Positions 44,024 through 53,863 of a stretch of 64,000 nt of DNA are shown here, one piece after another. Every line of letters starts with the position of its first letter. Position 1 is the stretch's first letter. Source of the stretch: Alphaproteobacteria bacterium (lineage in GTDB: Bacteria > Pseudomonadota > Alphaproteobacteria > Micavibrionales > Micavibrionaceae); NCBI GenBank assembly GCA_021775955.1, contig JAJFGU010000021.1, forward strand, positions 1 to 64,000. Direction: 5' to 3'. The position numbers and the translations under genes are program-made. The notes beneath the pieces are model-generated. The model was not told where the DNA came from and did not search any database. It was given only the letters and a program-made list of their open reading frames with translations.

Positions 44024-44950
44024 ATGTCGCAATTCCATACATTGACGGTTTATCTTGGCTCTTCGGGGCGGGCGCGGCCTGTTTTCAAGGAAGCGGCGGA
44101 AAAGCTCGGCGCGCTGATCGGTGCGCACGGCAAACATTTGATCTATGGCGGCATGGATGCCGGACTGATGGGCATTCTGGCTAATGGCGCGCTGGATGCT
44201 GGGGCGCAGGTCACCGGCATCATTCCCAAAAAACTCCAGGACAGCGAGCGCATCCATCCCGGCCTTGGTGAAACGATTTTGGTTGGTGATTTGTGGGAGC
44301 GCAAAAGAAAAATGTTCATGGATGCCGATGTCGTGGTCGGGCTGCCCGGTGGTTTCGGCACAGTTGATGAATCGCTTGAGGTCTTATATTGGGGCTATCT
44401 GGGGCTGCACAGTAAACCCTTGGCGCTGGTCAATATTGAAGGCTATTGGGACCCTTTGATTGATTACTTTGAAAAGCTCCCGGATTTTGAGCCGCGCTAT
44501 CTGATCGTTGCCGAGACGGTCGAGCATTTGTTTGACGAACTGGAGTCCTGGGACGCGCCGGATATTCAGGGTGCGGATAATGACCTGCCGCATTTCGAAG
44601 ATGAAATCCTGTGCGATACGGACGAGCCGATTATTATTCGTGAGGCTACCATTGAGCAAACCTATTTAGTCATCTCGGCTCTCGGGCTGAAGCAACTCGA
44701 CAAGCATAACCGCCATATGGGTCTGTTAAACGATAAAGGACAGTTTGATCATTTGATCAAATGGATTAAACAGGCCGAAAAAGAGCATTTCATCACGGAG
44801 AAATGTTTAAAGCTGTTTAGCGTTGATAGCGACGAAAACGCACTTAAAAAAAAACTGGATGCGCAAAAGCATATTCACATCAATCTGCATGAGGAAAAAT
44901 GGGGCCCGAGCGAAACCAAGACGCATTTAGAGATTCATGAGGAAGGGTAG
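44024..44950 (+). CDS. LOG family protein with extended C-terminus
   Basis: A 308-residue protein. The first 185 residues are a lysine-decarboxylase-like (LOG) Rossmann domain with LPGGFGTVDE near residue 110 and IYGGMDAGLMG near 41. LOG enzymes release free cytokinins or act as nucleoside monophosphate phosphoribohydrolases. The additional 120 residues (from about 185) are charged and helical, and unusual in length for the family (about 190-200 aa). It is convergent with the atp operon. Confidence 0.85.
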   Translation: MSQFHTLTVYLGSSGRARPVFKEAAEKLGALIGAHGKHLIYGGMDAGLMGILANGALDAGAQVTGIIPKKLQDSERIHPGLGETILVGDLWERKRKMFMDADVVVGLPGGFGTVDESLEVLYWGYLGLHSKPLALVNIEGYWDPLIDYFEKLPDFEPRYLIVAETVEHLFDELESWDAPDIQGADNDLPHFEDEILCDTDEPIIIREATIEQTYLVISALGLKQLDKHNRHMGLLNDKGQFDHLIKWIKQAEKEHFITEKCLKLFSVDSDENALKKKLDAQKHIHINLHEEKWGPSETKTHLEIHEEG

Positions 44951-44962
44951 AGTTTTAGCGGC

Positions 44963-45394
44963 CTAAAATATCGCCTCACCGGTCACGGCGCGGCGTTTGG
45001 CTTTGGCGATTTCTAACCTGGCTTGTACTTTGGCTTTGTCGGTCTCTTCTTCGGCCATGCCAAGATCTTCGTTCAAATCCTTCAGCTCCTGCTCAATCTC
45101 TTTTTGATCGAGATCTTCGAAGGCTATGGCCTGCTCGGCGAGCACCGTACAATTTTCGGCCGTGACATCAGCAAAGCCGCCGGCAACGAAAATCTTGCGC
45201 GGCTCGTCATTGGCACTCGTATAAAGTTTCAATATGCCGGGGTTGAGAGACGAAACAAGCGACGCATGTCCGGGACCGGCGCCGAACTCGCCTTCCTCAC
45301 CGGGAATGACGGCCATCGCCACCGGCTCGGACACCAGTTTACGTTCCGGTGATACCAGTTCAAATTCGATTGTTTGTTTTTCTTCTTCAGCCAT
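44963..45394 (-). CDS. atpC: F1-ATPase epsilon subunit
   Basis: A 143-residue protein: N-terminal beta barrel (FELVSPERKLVSE, VIPGEEGEFGAGPGHASLVS) and a C-terminal helical hairpin. It forms part of the rotor central stalk and may inhibit ATP hydrolysis. AGGAGG lies just upstream of ATG 45394. It is last in the atpHAGDC operon, after a hairpin that separates it from atpD. Confidence 0.94.
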   Translation of the reverse strand: MAEEEKQTIEFELVSPERKLVSEPVAMAVIPGEEGEFGAGPGHASLVSSLNPGILKLYTSANDEPRKIFVAGGFADVTAENCTVLAEQAIAFEDLDQKEIEQELKDLNEDLGMAEEETDKAKVQARLEIAKAKRRAVTGEAIF

Positions 45395-45423
45395 GGATTA
45401 CGCGGCCTCCTTTTAATTACTGG

Positions 45424-45443
45424 ATCCCGGCTTTCGCCGGGAT
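45424..45443 (-). repeat. extragenic hairpin between atpD and atpC
   Basis: Exact 8-bp stem with a GAAA loop when read on the minus strand (ATCCCGGC-GAAA-GCCGGGAT). The GNRA-type tetraloop should be very stable in RNA. It lacks a T run, so it is more likely an attenuating or RNA-stabilising repeat than a terminator. Related GGATCCCGGC palindromes are common in bacterial genomes. Confidence 0.65.
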
Positions 45444-45456
45444 GGCTGCCTCACTG

Positions 45457-46902
<1,446 letters not shown>

Positions 46903-46920
46903 TTAAATTCAGCAAACCCT

Positions 46921-47127
46921 TTATTTGATAATTGGGACAATAATGTCTCTTTCCTTCATACCAGGCTCTCTTCCATACCTTAATGGTGAGCCATCAACGT
47001 TAAAAATTACCCTTGTTTCCTTGTGCCCTAGCAGTTCATCTAATGCCACAATAGCCAAAGTATCCTTCAAACGATTCTCTGGAACCCCCTTACTCTTCAG
47101 CTGCTGCATCATTTTTTCTTCATTCAT
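46921..47127 (-). CDS. hypothetical 68-aa protein inside the atp operon
   Basis: A short soluble protein beginning MNEEKMMQQLKSKGVPENRLK. GGGAG lies before the start region. It occupies the space between atpG and atpD, which are normally adjacent, and its base composition is more AT-rich than its neighbours. No family recognised. A late insertion into the operon is the simplest reading; a regulatory peptide of the ATPase is possible but unsupported. Confidence 0.6.
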   Translation of the reverse strand: MNEEKMMQQLKSKGVPENRLKDTLAIVALDELLGHKETRVIFNVDGSPLRYGREPGMKERDIIVPIIK

Positions 47128-47163
47128 CTCATTTACTCCCTGTTGCTCTGGTTTGCTTTACGC

Positions 47164-48066
47164 TTACACTGCCTCTGCGCCTGAAATAATTTCAATCAGT
47201 TCTTTTGTAATATGCGCCTGACGGGCGCGGTTGTATTGCAGCGACAAATTATCAATCATGTCTCCGGCATTTCTTGTCGCATTATCCATCGCGGTCATCC
47301 GCGCCGCCTGCTCCCCGGCAGAACCATCCAGGAAGGCACGGTAAACCTGCACACCGACATTACGCGGCAGCAGTTTTTTCAAAATCTCCTCTTCACCCGG
47401 CTCAAAATCATACACAGACACGGCGCCAGGTTCTTCCTTCTTGCTTTCCTCTGCATCCTCGGCTTCGGGCAATTTGAATGGAATCAATTGCTGCGTGACC
47501 GGGCTTTGGGTGAGGACAGAAATAAATTCGCTATAAACAAGCGTACAGACGTCAAAGTCACCCGCTTCAAATCTCTCGAGAATATACTCGGTTACCTTAT
47601 TGGCATCTTCATATTCAACCCGCGATTTGCCGATAATGCCGGTGAAGTGCTGCCAGATAGAGCCTTCATATTCGCGCTTCAAAAGATCGCCGCCTTTACG
47701 CCCGGCACAAATAAGAGAGACATCCTTGCCCTCGGCTTTCAGGCCGGAAATCACTCGCCGTGCCATTTTTACAATATTGGAATTAAATCCACCGCAAAGT
47801 CCGCGATCGGCCGTGACCACAACAACCAGGTGCTTTTGATCGGAGCCGGTCCCGGCCAGTAATTTCGGGCTGGAATCGTTAATGGCGATATTTCCGGCCA
47901 CGCGCGCCATCATATCGGCCATGGATTGTGCATAGGGCTGGGCGGCCTCGGCCTGCTCCTGCGCCCGGCGCAGCTTGGATGCCGCCACCATTTTCATGGC
48001 AGAGGTAATCTTGCGGGTCGATTTGACCGATACGATGCGGTCCCTGTAATCACGTAATGAAGTCAT
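47164..48066 (-). CDS. atpG: F1-ATPase gamma subunit
   Basis: A 300-residue rotor subunit: N-terminal helix [32 protein letters not shown], a Rossmann-like middle ([17 protein letters not shown]) and the C-terminal helix ([24 protein letters not shown]) that forms the rotating coiled coil inside the hexamer. An insertion rich in Glu and Lys near 205-220 ([10 protein letters not shown]) is longer than in many homologues. It starts 9 bases after atpA. Confidence 0.96.
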   Translation of the reverse strand: MTSLRDYRDRIVSVKSTRKITSAMKMVAASKLRRAQEQAEAAQPYAQSMADMMARVAGNIAINDSSPKLLAGTGSDQKHLVVVVTADRGLCGGFNSNIVKMARRVISGLKAEGKDVSLICAGRKGGDLLKREYEGSIWQHFTGIIGKSRVEYEDANKVTEYILERFEAGDFDVCTLVYSEFISVLTQSPVTQQLIPFKLPEAEDAEESKKEEPGAVSVYDFEPGEEEILKKLLPRNVGVQVYRAFLDGSAGEQAARMTAMDNATRNAGDMIDNLSLQYNRARQAHITKELIEIISGAEAV

Positions 48067-48075
48067 TTGGTTAAC

Positions 48076-49623
48076 CTATGCCGCTTCTTTCTTACCGGCG
48101 AAGCCTTTGGTGAAATCATCAAGGAAGCTCTTCATATTGCCTTCAAGGTCATCATTTAGCGCTTTTTCGGTGCGGATTTGCTCAAGCAGTTTCTTACCGC
48201 TGGAGCGAATGTGATCGAGAAGGCGGGTTTCGTATTCTTCGACATGGTCCAGAGGAATATCATCAAGATAGCCCTTGGTTCCGGCGTAAATGACAAAAAC
48301 CTGTTCCTCCACCGTTAATGGCGAATATTGTGCCTGCTTCAAAAGCAAGGTCAGACGCGCACCACGGGCCAGCAATTTCTGCGTTGACGGATCGAGGTCA
48401 GAGGCAAACTGTGCAAAGGCCTCCATCTCGCGGTATTGCGCAAGCTCCAGCTTAATCGAACCGGACACCTGCTTCATCGCTTTAATCTGCGCGGCCGAGC
48501 CAACACGTGACACCGACAGACCAACATTAATCGCCGGGCGAATCCCTTTAAAGAACAGACCGGTTTCAAGGAAGATCTGACCATCGGTGATTGAAATCAC
48601 ATTGGTCGGAATATAAGCCGACACGTCTCCAGCCTGGGTTTCAATGATCGGTAACGCGGTCAGCGAGCCGCCACCTTGCTCTTCCGACATCTTCGCTGCA
48701 CGCTCCAACAATCTGGAATGAATGTAGAAAACATCACCCGGATAGGCTTCGCGGCCCGGCGGACGACGGAGCAGAAGCGACATTTGACGATACGCTACGG
48801 CTTGTTTTGAAAGGTCATCATAAACCGCCAAAGCATGCATGCCGTTATCACGGAAATATTCGCCCATGGTACAGCCAGCATAAGGTGCCAGGAACTGCAT
48901 CGGTGCCGATTCAGAGGCCGTTGCAGCAACAACGATGGAATATTCCATCGCGCCCTGCTCTTCCAGCTCTTTCACCAGCTGGGCGACAGTCGAACGTTTC
49001 TGACCGATCGAGACATAAATACAGTAAAGCTTTTCTTTTTCGTTATCGGACTGATTAATGCTCTTCTGATTAATGATAGCATCAATAGCCACAGCGGTTT
49101 TCCCGGTCTGGCGGTCACCAATGATCAGCTCACGCTGGCCACGACCAATCGGCACCAACGCATCAATGGCTTTTAGGCCTGTTTGCATCGGCTCATGCAC
49201 GGATTGACGCGGAATAATACCCGGCGCTTTGACCTCAATCCGGCTGCTTTGCTTGGCCTTGATCGGGCCCTTGCCGTCAATCGGACGGCCCAGCGCATCA
49301 ACCACGCGGCCCAGAAGCTCCTTGCCAACGGGCACCTGCACGATTTCACCGGTCCGACGCACAATGTCGCCCTCTTTAATGTCACGGTCAGAGCCGAAAA
49401 TCACGATCCCGACATTGTCGACCTCAAGGTTCAGCGCCATGCCCTTAATACCGCTAGGGAATTCAACCATTTCCCCGGCCTGAACGTTATCAAGACCGTA
49501 AACGCGGGCCACGCCGTCTCCAACCGAGAGAACCTGTCCGATCTCGGCGACATCAGCCTGTGCGCCAAAATCAGCAATTTGCTTTTTCAGGATATCTGAA
49601 ATTTCTGCAGCTTTAATTTCCAT
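48076..49623 (-). CDS. atpA: F1-ATPase alpha subunit
   Basis: A 515-residue regulatory nucleotide-binding subunit. P-loop GDRQTGKTA near residue 170; [14 protein letters not shown] and the conserved arginine region [17 protein letters not shown] near 372 complete the interface with beta. Full length. It begins directly after the atpH stop, with no gap. Confidence 0.98.
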   Translation of the reverse strand: MEIKAAEISDILKKQIADFGAQADVAEIGQVLSVGDGVARVYGLDNVQAGEMVEFPSGIKGMALNLEVDNVGIVIFGSDRDIKEGDIVRRTGEIVQVPVGKELLGRVVDALGRPIDGKGPIKAKQSSRIEVKAPGIIPRQSVHEPMQTGLKAIDALVPIGRGQRELIIGDRQTGKTAVAIDAIINQKSINQSDNEKEKLYCIYVSIGQKRSTVAQLVKELEEQGAMEYSIVVAATASESAPMQFLAPYAGCTMGEYFRDNGMHALAVYDDLSKQAVAYRQMSLLLRRPPGREAYPGDVFYIHSRLLERAAKMSEEQGGGSLTALPIIETQAGDVSAYIPTNVISITDGQIFLETGLFFKGIRPAINVGLSVSRVGSAAQIKAMKQVSGSIKLELAQYREMEAFAQFASDLDPSTQKLLARGARLTLLLKQAQYSPLTVEEQVFVIYAGTKGYLDDIPLDHVEEYETRLLDHIRSSGKKLLEQIRTEKALNDDLEGNMKSFLDDFTKGFAGKKEAA

Positions 49624-50220
49624 TTAACCAACCTCTTCTATTTTTGTTACAACGTTTTGGTTTGCCTGTTTGCTCATCGCAGAGCGCAAGCGCTCTAATT
49701 TGCGACGAACGGAATCATCAATCATGCGGGAGCCGACGGTCACGATCATACCGCCGAGAATATCTGGGTCGACTTTGGCCTCTAAAAATACATCCGAGCC
49801 GACGGCCTTGGAAATTACGCCCTGAAGGCCGGAGATTTGCTTGGCCGACAGGGCCGTGGCGGTTTGAACCTGAGCGGATATTTCGCCGCGGCGATGGGAC
49901 AGCTCTTTCCTGGCCGCTTTTAAAATCGTCTCCAACGCATAAAGGCGTCTGTTGTTAATCAGCACACCCAGAAAATTCGCTGTCAGTTCATGAAATTTAG
50001 CCTTCTGTGCCAGAGCCGAAATCGCCTTTTCCTGCTGCTTACGGTTCACCAAGGGTGAACGGATCATCAATTTCAGGTCATCGGAGCTCTTAATCATCGA
50101 TTCCAGATTATTGAGATCGCTTTCAACCGTATCGATCTTTTTGGCCGCTTCCGCCAAATCAATAAGGGCCGTGGCATAACGGGCAGAAACGATGGAAGAG
50201 ACTTGCGGCGCGGCTGTCAC
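49624..50220 (-). CDS. atpH: F1-ATPase delta subunit
   Basis: The start GTG 50220 gives 198 residues opening VTAAPQVSSIVSARYATALIDLA, aligned with the family, and has a GGGA site upstream. The longest frame (from GTG 50274) adds 18 basic residues but has no ribosome site. Conserved end: GGMIVTVGSRMIDDSVRRKLERLR. Delta joins the catalytic head to the stator. It is first in the operon. F0 genes are absent from the window, consistent with the split atp operons of alphaproteobacteria. Confidence 0.92.
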   Translation of the reverse strand: MTAAPQVSSIVSARYATALIDLAEAAKKIDTVESDLNNLESMIKSSDDLKLMIRSPLVNRKQQEKAISALAQKAKFHELTANFLGVLINNRRLYALETILKAARKELSHRRGEISAQVQTATALSAKQISGLQGVISKAVGSDVFLEAKVDPDILGGMIVTVGSRMIDDSVRRKLERLRSAMSKQANQNVVTKIEEVG

Positions 50221-50333
50221 AGATGTTTTCCCTAACTTACTTTTTTGTTTTCTTAAGTGGGCTGGATTTAGCACAGGAACAAGGCCGTGACAAGGCTTTA
50301 GGGTCCTATTTTATGAAGTTTTTTTGCGATTTG

Positions 50334-51164
50334 CTAAAATAACAGGCGCATAAAATATTCACTGCCGCCCGGCGGAAACAGGCTCCATTGATAAAATCCA
50401 TAATCATCGGGATTGATCACCATCGCAATAGCGCGCAGCAACAGGAGATGCAGCACATAAATCTCCAATGTCCGGCGCCCGAGCAGCTTGAGCAAGCCCG
50501 TAATGGGAGGCGTTAGTGCCTGAGAAAGGCGCGGAAAGGTCAGAGGCTGGAAAACACCCAGCAACATGCATACAAATATGCTGCCCAGTGATAATACGGC
50601 AAATTGCGCACCCGAAAGGCTGGGCATCAGCAAAGACTGGCTGATTATGTAGACGAAAAGCGAGGCCGCGATGAATATAACATAAGGTTTCTTTTTCAGC
50701 TCCAGCACCTCCTTATGGCGCACCATAAAGCCAAACATCGCAAACAGACCGCCCATCGTACCGTATTCGACAAAAATTGATGTGGGATAGGTGGCCAGGA
50801 AGAGCAGAAAGAACATACCAGCCAAGGTTTCATAGCTGCGCAACGCGTGGGCCATGATGCGGTCGATCATATGCCGCGTTGCCATCAGGCCGAATAAGAT
50901 GGTCAGCGGGAAGAAATGCGCCCCTGATATCATCGATGTCACCACCAGCAAGCCCGCCCCTATCCACAGGCTTTTTGGGATCTCGCGCGTATTGGCATAG
51001 CCGATAAGGAAAAACCAAATCGGTACACAGAGCCGGCCGAAGGTACGAAACCACATATCATCGGGGTAAAAATAATAACCGAGATGATCGGCGATCATGA
51101 GAGTGACAGCGATGATTTTAAGGAAATCGTAGGAGGTGAGGTCTTTGGGCAGAGTTTTGAGCAT
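50334..51164 (-). CDS. TraX-family membrane acetyltransferase-like protein
   Basis: A 276-residue integral membrane protein with about eight helices. The opening TSYDFLKIIAVTLMIADHLGYYF matches the TraX family; F-plasmid TraX acetylates pilin, and chromosomal members are probable acyltransferases of surface components. GRRTLEIYVLHLLLL near the end is also typical of the wider family of membrane acyltransferases. It sits upstream of atpH on the same strand, with a 114-base gap to the preferred atpH start. Confidence 0.8.
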   Translation of the reverse strand: MLKTLPKDLTSYDFLKIIAVTLMIADHLGYYFYPDDMWFRTFGRLCVPIWFFLIGYANTREIPKSLWIGAGLLVVTSMISGAHFFPLTILFGLMATRHMIDRIMAHALRSYETLAGMFFLLFLATYPTSIFVEYGTMGGLFAMFGFMVRHKEVLELKKKPYVIFIAASLFVYIISQSLLMPSLSGAQFAVLSLGSIFVCMLLGVFQPLTFPRLSQALTPPITGLLKLLGRRTLEIYVLHLLLLRAIAMVINPDDYGFYQWSLFPPGGSEYFMRLLF

Positions 51165-51207
51165 AGAGAAAGGGTATAAGAAAGGCTAAGAATGGGAAAG
51201 CCGTTAA

Positions 51208-51525
51208 TTAACGTACTGCTGTGGGAACATCCTGAGGCTCATCATTATCTGGACTACGTCTTAACTTATTAATTCTATATCCGGAGAAAAACATTGTCAG
51301 GCCACCAACCACCCCAACTGCCCCAGGAATCTCTAACGACTCCAGAGTTTTCGAAGATACTACTCTTGGTTTTTCCTCAACAGCTGCATTGTTAAAATTA
51401 GCTTGAAGTACACCTACAGACGTTATCACACTTGACGCCGTGAGAAGAAGGCCGGCCCAAAAAGATACGCCGGAGTATCGGAAATTATCGTGGAGAGATT
51501 GACGAAAAGATTTTGGAGTACTCAT
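51208..51525 (-). CDS. hypothetical membrane protein, 105 aa
   Basis: Start taken at ATG 51525 (MSTPKSFRQSLHDNFRYSG). Two hydrophobic segments (about 22-42 and 68-85) suggest two membrane helices. No family recognised. A minus-strand promoter (TTGACA 51590-51585, 17 bases, TATAGG 51567-51562) supports transcription. Confidence 0.6.
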   Translation of the reverse strand: MSTPKSFRQSLHDNFRYSGVSFWAGLLLTASSVITSVGVLQANFNNAAVEEKPRVVSSKTLESLEIPGAVGVVGGLTMFFSGYRINKLRRSPDNDEPQDVPTAVR

Positions 51526-51561
51526 TTTTAATGCCCTGTTCAACCCAAACTTTCAGGGTCC

Positions 51562-51590
51562 CCTATATCACCGCAAAAAACTTATGTCAA
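51562..51590 (-). promoter_or_regulatory. predicted promoter of the 105-aa membrane-protein gene
   Basis: On the minus strand, TTGACA (51590-51585), 17 bases and TATAGG (51567-51562). It shares the TTGACATA opening with others listed here. Confidence 0.6.
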
Positions 51591-51640
51591 AATAACTTTT
51601 GCAGGTTTTTTTATGGGGTGCCGTGGCTTATAGTATTTAT

Positions 51641-53083
51641 ATGTTCAAGCTGAATCACGTTCTTCTTCTATTTATTGTCATCGTTCTGGAAGGCTATGTC
51701 GTGCTTTCCACCGAATTGCTGGCGATCCGCCAGACCATCCCCTTTGTCGGCAGCGGCACGGATACGATGTCGATCATTATCGCCGCGGTGCTGATGCCGC
51801 TGGCCTTTGGTTATTATTTCGGCGGGCGCTGGCGACCTACAAAACCAAAGAAATCCAAACGCAAGCGCTCCACTTTGCGCAAAAAGCTGATCTTCAATAT
51901 TATCGCGGCCTCAGTGATTTTGCTGATCGGTTCGTCTTATGCGCTGATCAACACCTTCTTTATCAAGCAGATTGAATTTGGCGTCACCGACCGGCTGATC
52001 CTGACCACGCTATATGCGCTGCTCTTTCTGGTGACTCCGGTTTATCTGTTGGGCCAGACCATCCCGCTGGTCAGTAATTACTTCAACCAGGAAAAATTAT
52101 CGAAGATCACCGGACGCATGCTGTTTTTCTCCACCATCGGCTCGTTTCTCGGCGCGGTGTTTTCGAGCGTGGTGCTGATGGCGACCATCGGTGTGCATTA
52201 TACGGTGTGCGTAAATTTCGTTCTGCTGACGATTCTGGTGTTTCTGCTCAGCAAAAAGAAAATCTCCGAAGCGGTTTTGATATCCCTTGCGCTTACGATC
52301 TCTGCTTTTGCACTGAATTCCGATTACGTGATGAAGAAATTCCACATCGTTGAGAACAACCAGTACAACACCATAGCCGTGTACGAAAACGCCCGCGGCA
52401 CAGTGCGGCAGATGTCGCTCAACAACAACGCCTCGTCGAAATACACTGATTACGGGCGCAAGCACGAATATGTTGAATTTGTCGAACGCATCGTGATTGA
52501 CCCGATCCGTGGCACGGACGAGCCTAAGGACATTCTCGTCATCGGCGCCGGGGCCTTTACCTTCGGGCATGAAGATGCAGTGAATAACTATGACTATGTC
52601 GATATCGACAAGACTCTGCGCCGGGTGGCGGAAGAATATATTTTGAAAGAAAAGCTCAAGAACAATAAATCCTTTCATGCCATGCCTGTGCGGGCGTGGT
52701 TGACCAGGACCGGCAAGAAATACGATTTCATTTTCCTAGATGCGTTTTTGGGTGATCTGACCATCCCCGAGCATCTGGTAACACAAGAGTTCTTCGGCCA
52801 GATCAGAAAGCATTTAAAAGAGGGCGGTATTGTTGTTGCCAATTTCTCGGCCTCTCCCAATATGGCCAGCCGTTTTTCCCGCCATATCGACAATACGTTT
52901 CGATCCGTGTTTCCGCATGTCTCGCGCCATGTGACGCTGGAAAATTACAGCCCGTGGAACCGCGAAGAGCATAAAATCGGCAATGTCATCTATATCTATA
53001 GTGACCACAAAGAGGCCGACCCCGACGAGATCTATACCGATGATAAAAACCGGGTGTTCTACGACAAGCCGCGCAGGAAGTAG
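51641..53083 (+). CDS. membrane-anchored spermidine-synthase-like protein
   Basis: About 480 residues from ATG 51641. The first 220 residues form about seven membrane helices with a basic loop (KPKKSKRKRSTLRKK). The C-terminal 250 residues carry a class I methyltransferase-like aminopropyltransferase domain: DILVIGAGAFTFGHED is motif I, NYDYVDIDKTLRRVAEE holds the acidic ligand, and YDFIFLDAFLGDLTIPEHL is the SpeE-type active-site aspartate region. This fits the membrane-fused SpeE-like family of unknown substrate. No strong ribosome site; a TATAGT 6 bases before the ATG suggests a leaderless message. Confidence 0.82.
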   Translation: MFKLNHVLLLFIVIVLEGYVVLSTELLAIRQTIPFVGSGTDTMSIIIAAVLMPLAFGYYFGGRWRPTKPKKSKRKRSTLRKKLIFNIIAASVILLIGSSYALINTFFIKQIEFGVTDRLILTTLYALLFLVTPVYLLGQTIPLVSNYFNQEKLSKITGRMLFFSTIGSFLGAVFSSVVLMATIGVHYTVCVNFVLLTILVFLLSKKKISEAVLISLALTISAFALNSDYVMKKFHIVENNQYNTIAVYENARGTVRQMSLNNNASSKYTDYGRKHEYVEFVERIVIDPIRGTDEPKDILVIGAGAFTFGHEDAVNNYDYVDIDKTLRRVAEEYILKEKLKNNKSFHAMPVRAWLTRTGKKYDFIFLDAFLGDLTIPEHLVTQEFFGQIRKHLKEGGIVVANFSASPNMASRFSRHIDNTFRSVFPHVSRHVTLENYSPWNREEHKIGNVIYIYSDHKEADPDEIYTDDKNRVFYDKPRRK

Positions 53084-53104
53084 GCACACCTCCCTCTTTT
53101 TTTA

Positions 53105-53133
53105 TTGACATAATAGATAAACATCCTTTATAA
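53105..53133 (+). promoter_or_regulatory. predicted promoter of the 234-aa gene
   Basis: TTGACA (53105-53110), about 17 bases and TTATAA (53128-53133), with ATG at 53144. The message would be nearly leaderless. It shares the TTGACATAAT opening. Confidence 0.55.
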
Positions 53134-53143
53134 AGCAAGCATT

Positions 53144-53848
53144 ATGGGACTTTATAGAGCAAATGACAGGCTGACTGAAGACTGGCGCATCCTATGCATT
53201 GAGGACCCTGAAGAGTTTGTGCTTTTCCGTGAGCGGCATAAACTCGACATTCAAGGAATGTTATACCGCTACCCTCTGACAGAGCAAATGATAGAAGACG
53301 CCGAAGCATTCAATAAAAAAGTCAAAGAAAAAGTTGTGAACGAAACCGGTTATGCTGTTTGTAGCAAGCTCACTTACATGGGACTTGCATCACAGATTTG
53401 CACTACATCATTTTTACAAAACAGGTGGGAATCTTCACTGGGTAAATGGAAGGAATCCCAGGATAGATTAGAAGAGCCCTGCCACTCTAAACGTGAAATA
53501 GAAGTTTCAAAAACCTTGCAAGCAATTGCTCTTGATTTAGCAAGCTACTGGGAGAAAGCAAGACCTAACAACCGGCCCTTTACAAAAGCATCTTTGCGTT
53601 CAGATTCATATTGGCCGCAACCATATTTTTTAAAAAATCCGCATAAGCACGGAGGTGGGACCATAACAATGTCTGTTATTGGTGACGGTTCAGCAGGTGT
53701 TAACGAAGAGAGAAAAATGTATACACTTCCCGCAGGGGAAGTTTTCCTGTTCGATGAAATCGAGCATTACGCACCTCTGGCGCAGGAAGGCACCCCGCTG
53801 CATGACCTAGCACCAAGAGTCAATTTTGTATACGACTGCTGGAGATAA
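53144..53848 (+). CDS. hypothetical protein, 234 aa, with possible double-stranded beta-helix end
   Basis: I recognise no family. The N-terminal half is helical and charged. From about 165 the pattern turns to strands: HKHGGGTITMSVIGDG, then MYTLPAGEVFLFDEIEHYAPLAQ, then PRVNFVYDCW. This resembles cupin or Fe(II)/2-oxoglutarate enzyme cores, where H-x-(D/E) and a later histidine bind iron, but the usual spacing is not clear. It has no signal peptide. It is AT-rich against its neighbours and sits alone with its own promoter. Confidence 0.6.
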   Translation: MGLYRANDRLTEDWRILCIEDPEEFVLFRERHKLDIQGMLYRYPLTEQMIEDAEAFNKKVKEKVVNETGYAVCSKLTYMGLASQICTTSFLQNRWESSLGKWKESQDRLEEPCHSKREIEVSKTLQAIALDLASYWEKARPNNRPFTKASLRSDSYWPQPYFLKNPHKHGGGTITMSVIGDGSAGVNEERKMYTLPAGEVFLFDEIEHYAPLAQEGTPLHDLAPRVNFVYDCWR

Positions 53849-53863
53849 TTACAACCAACCCCT

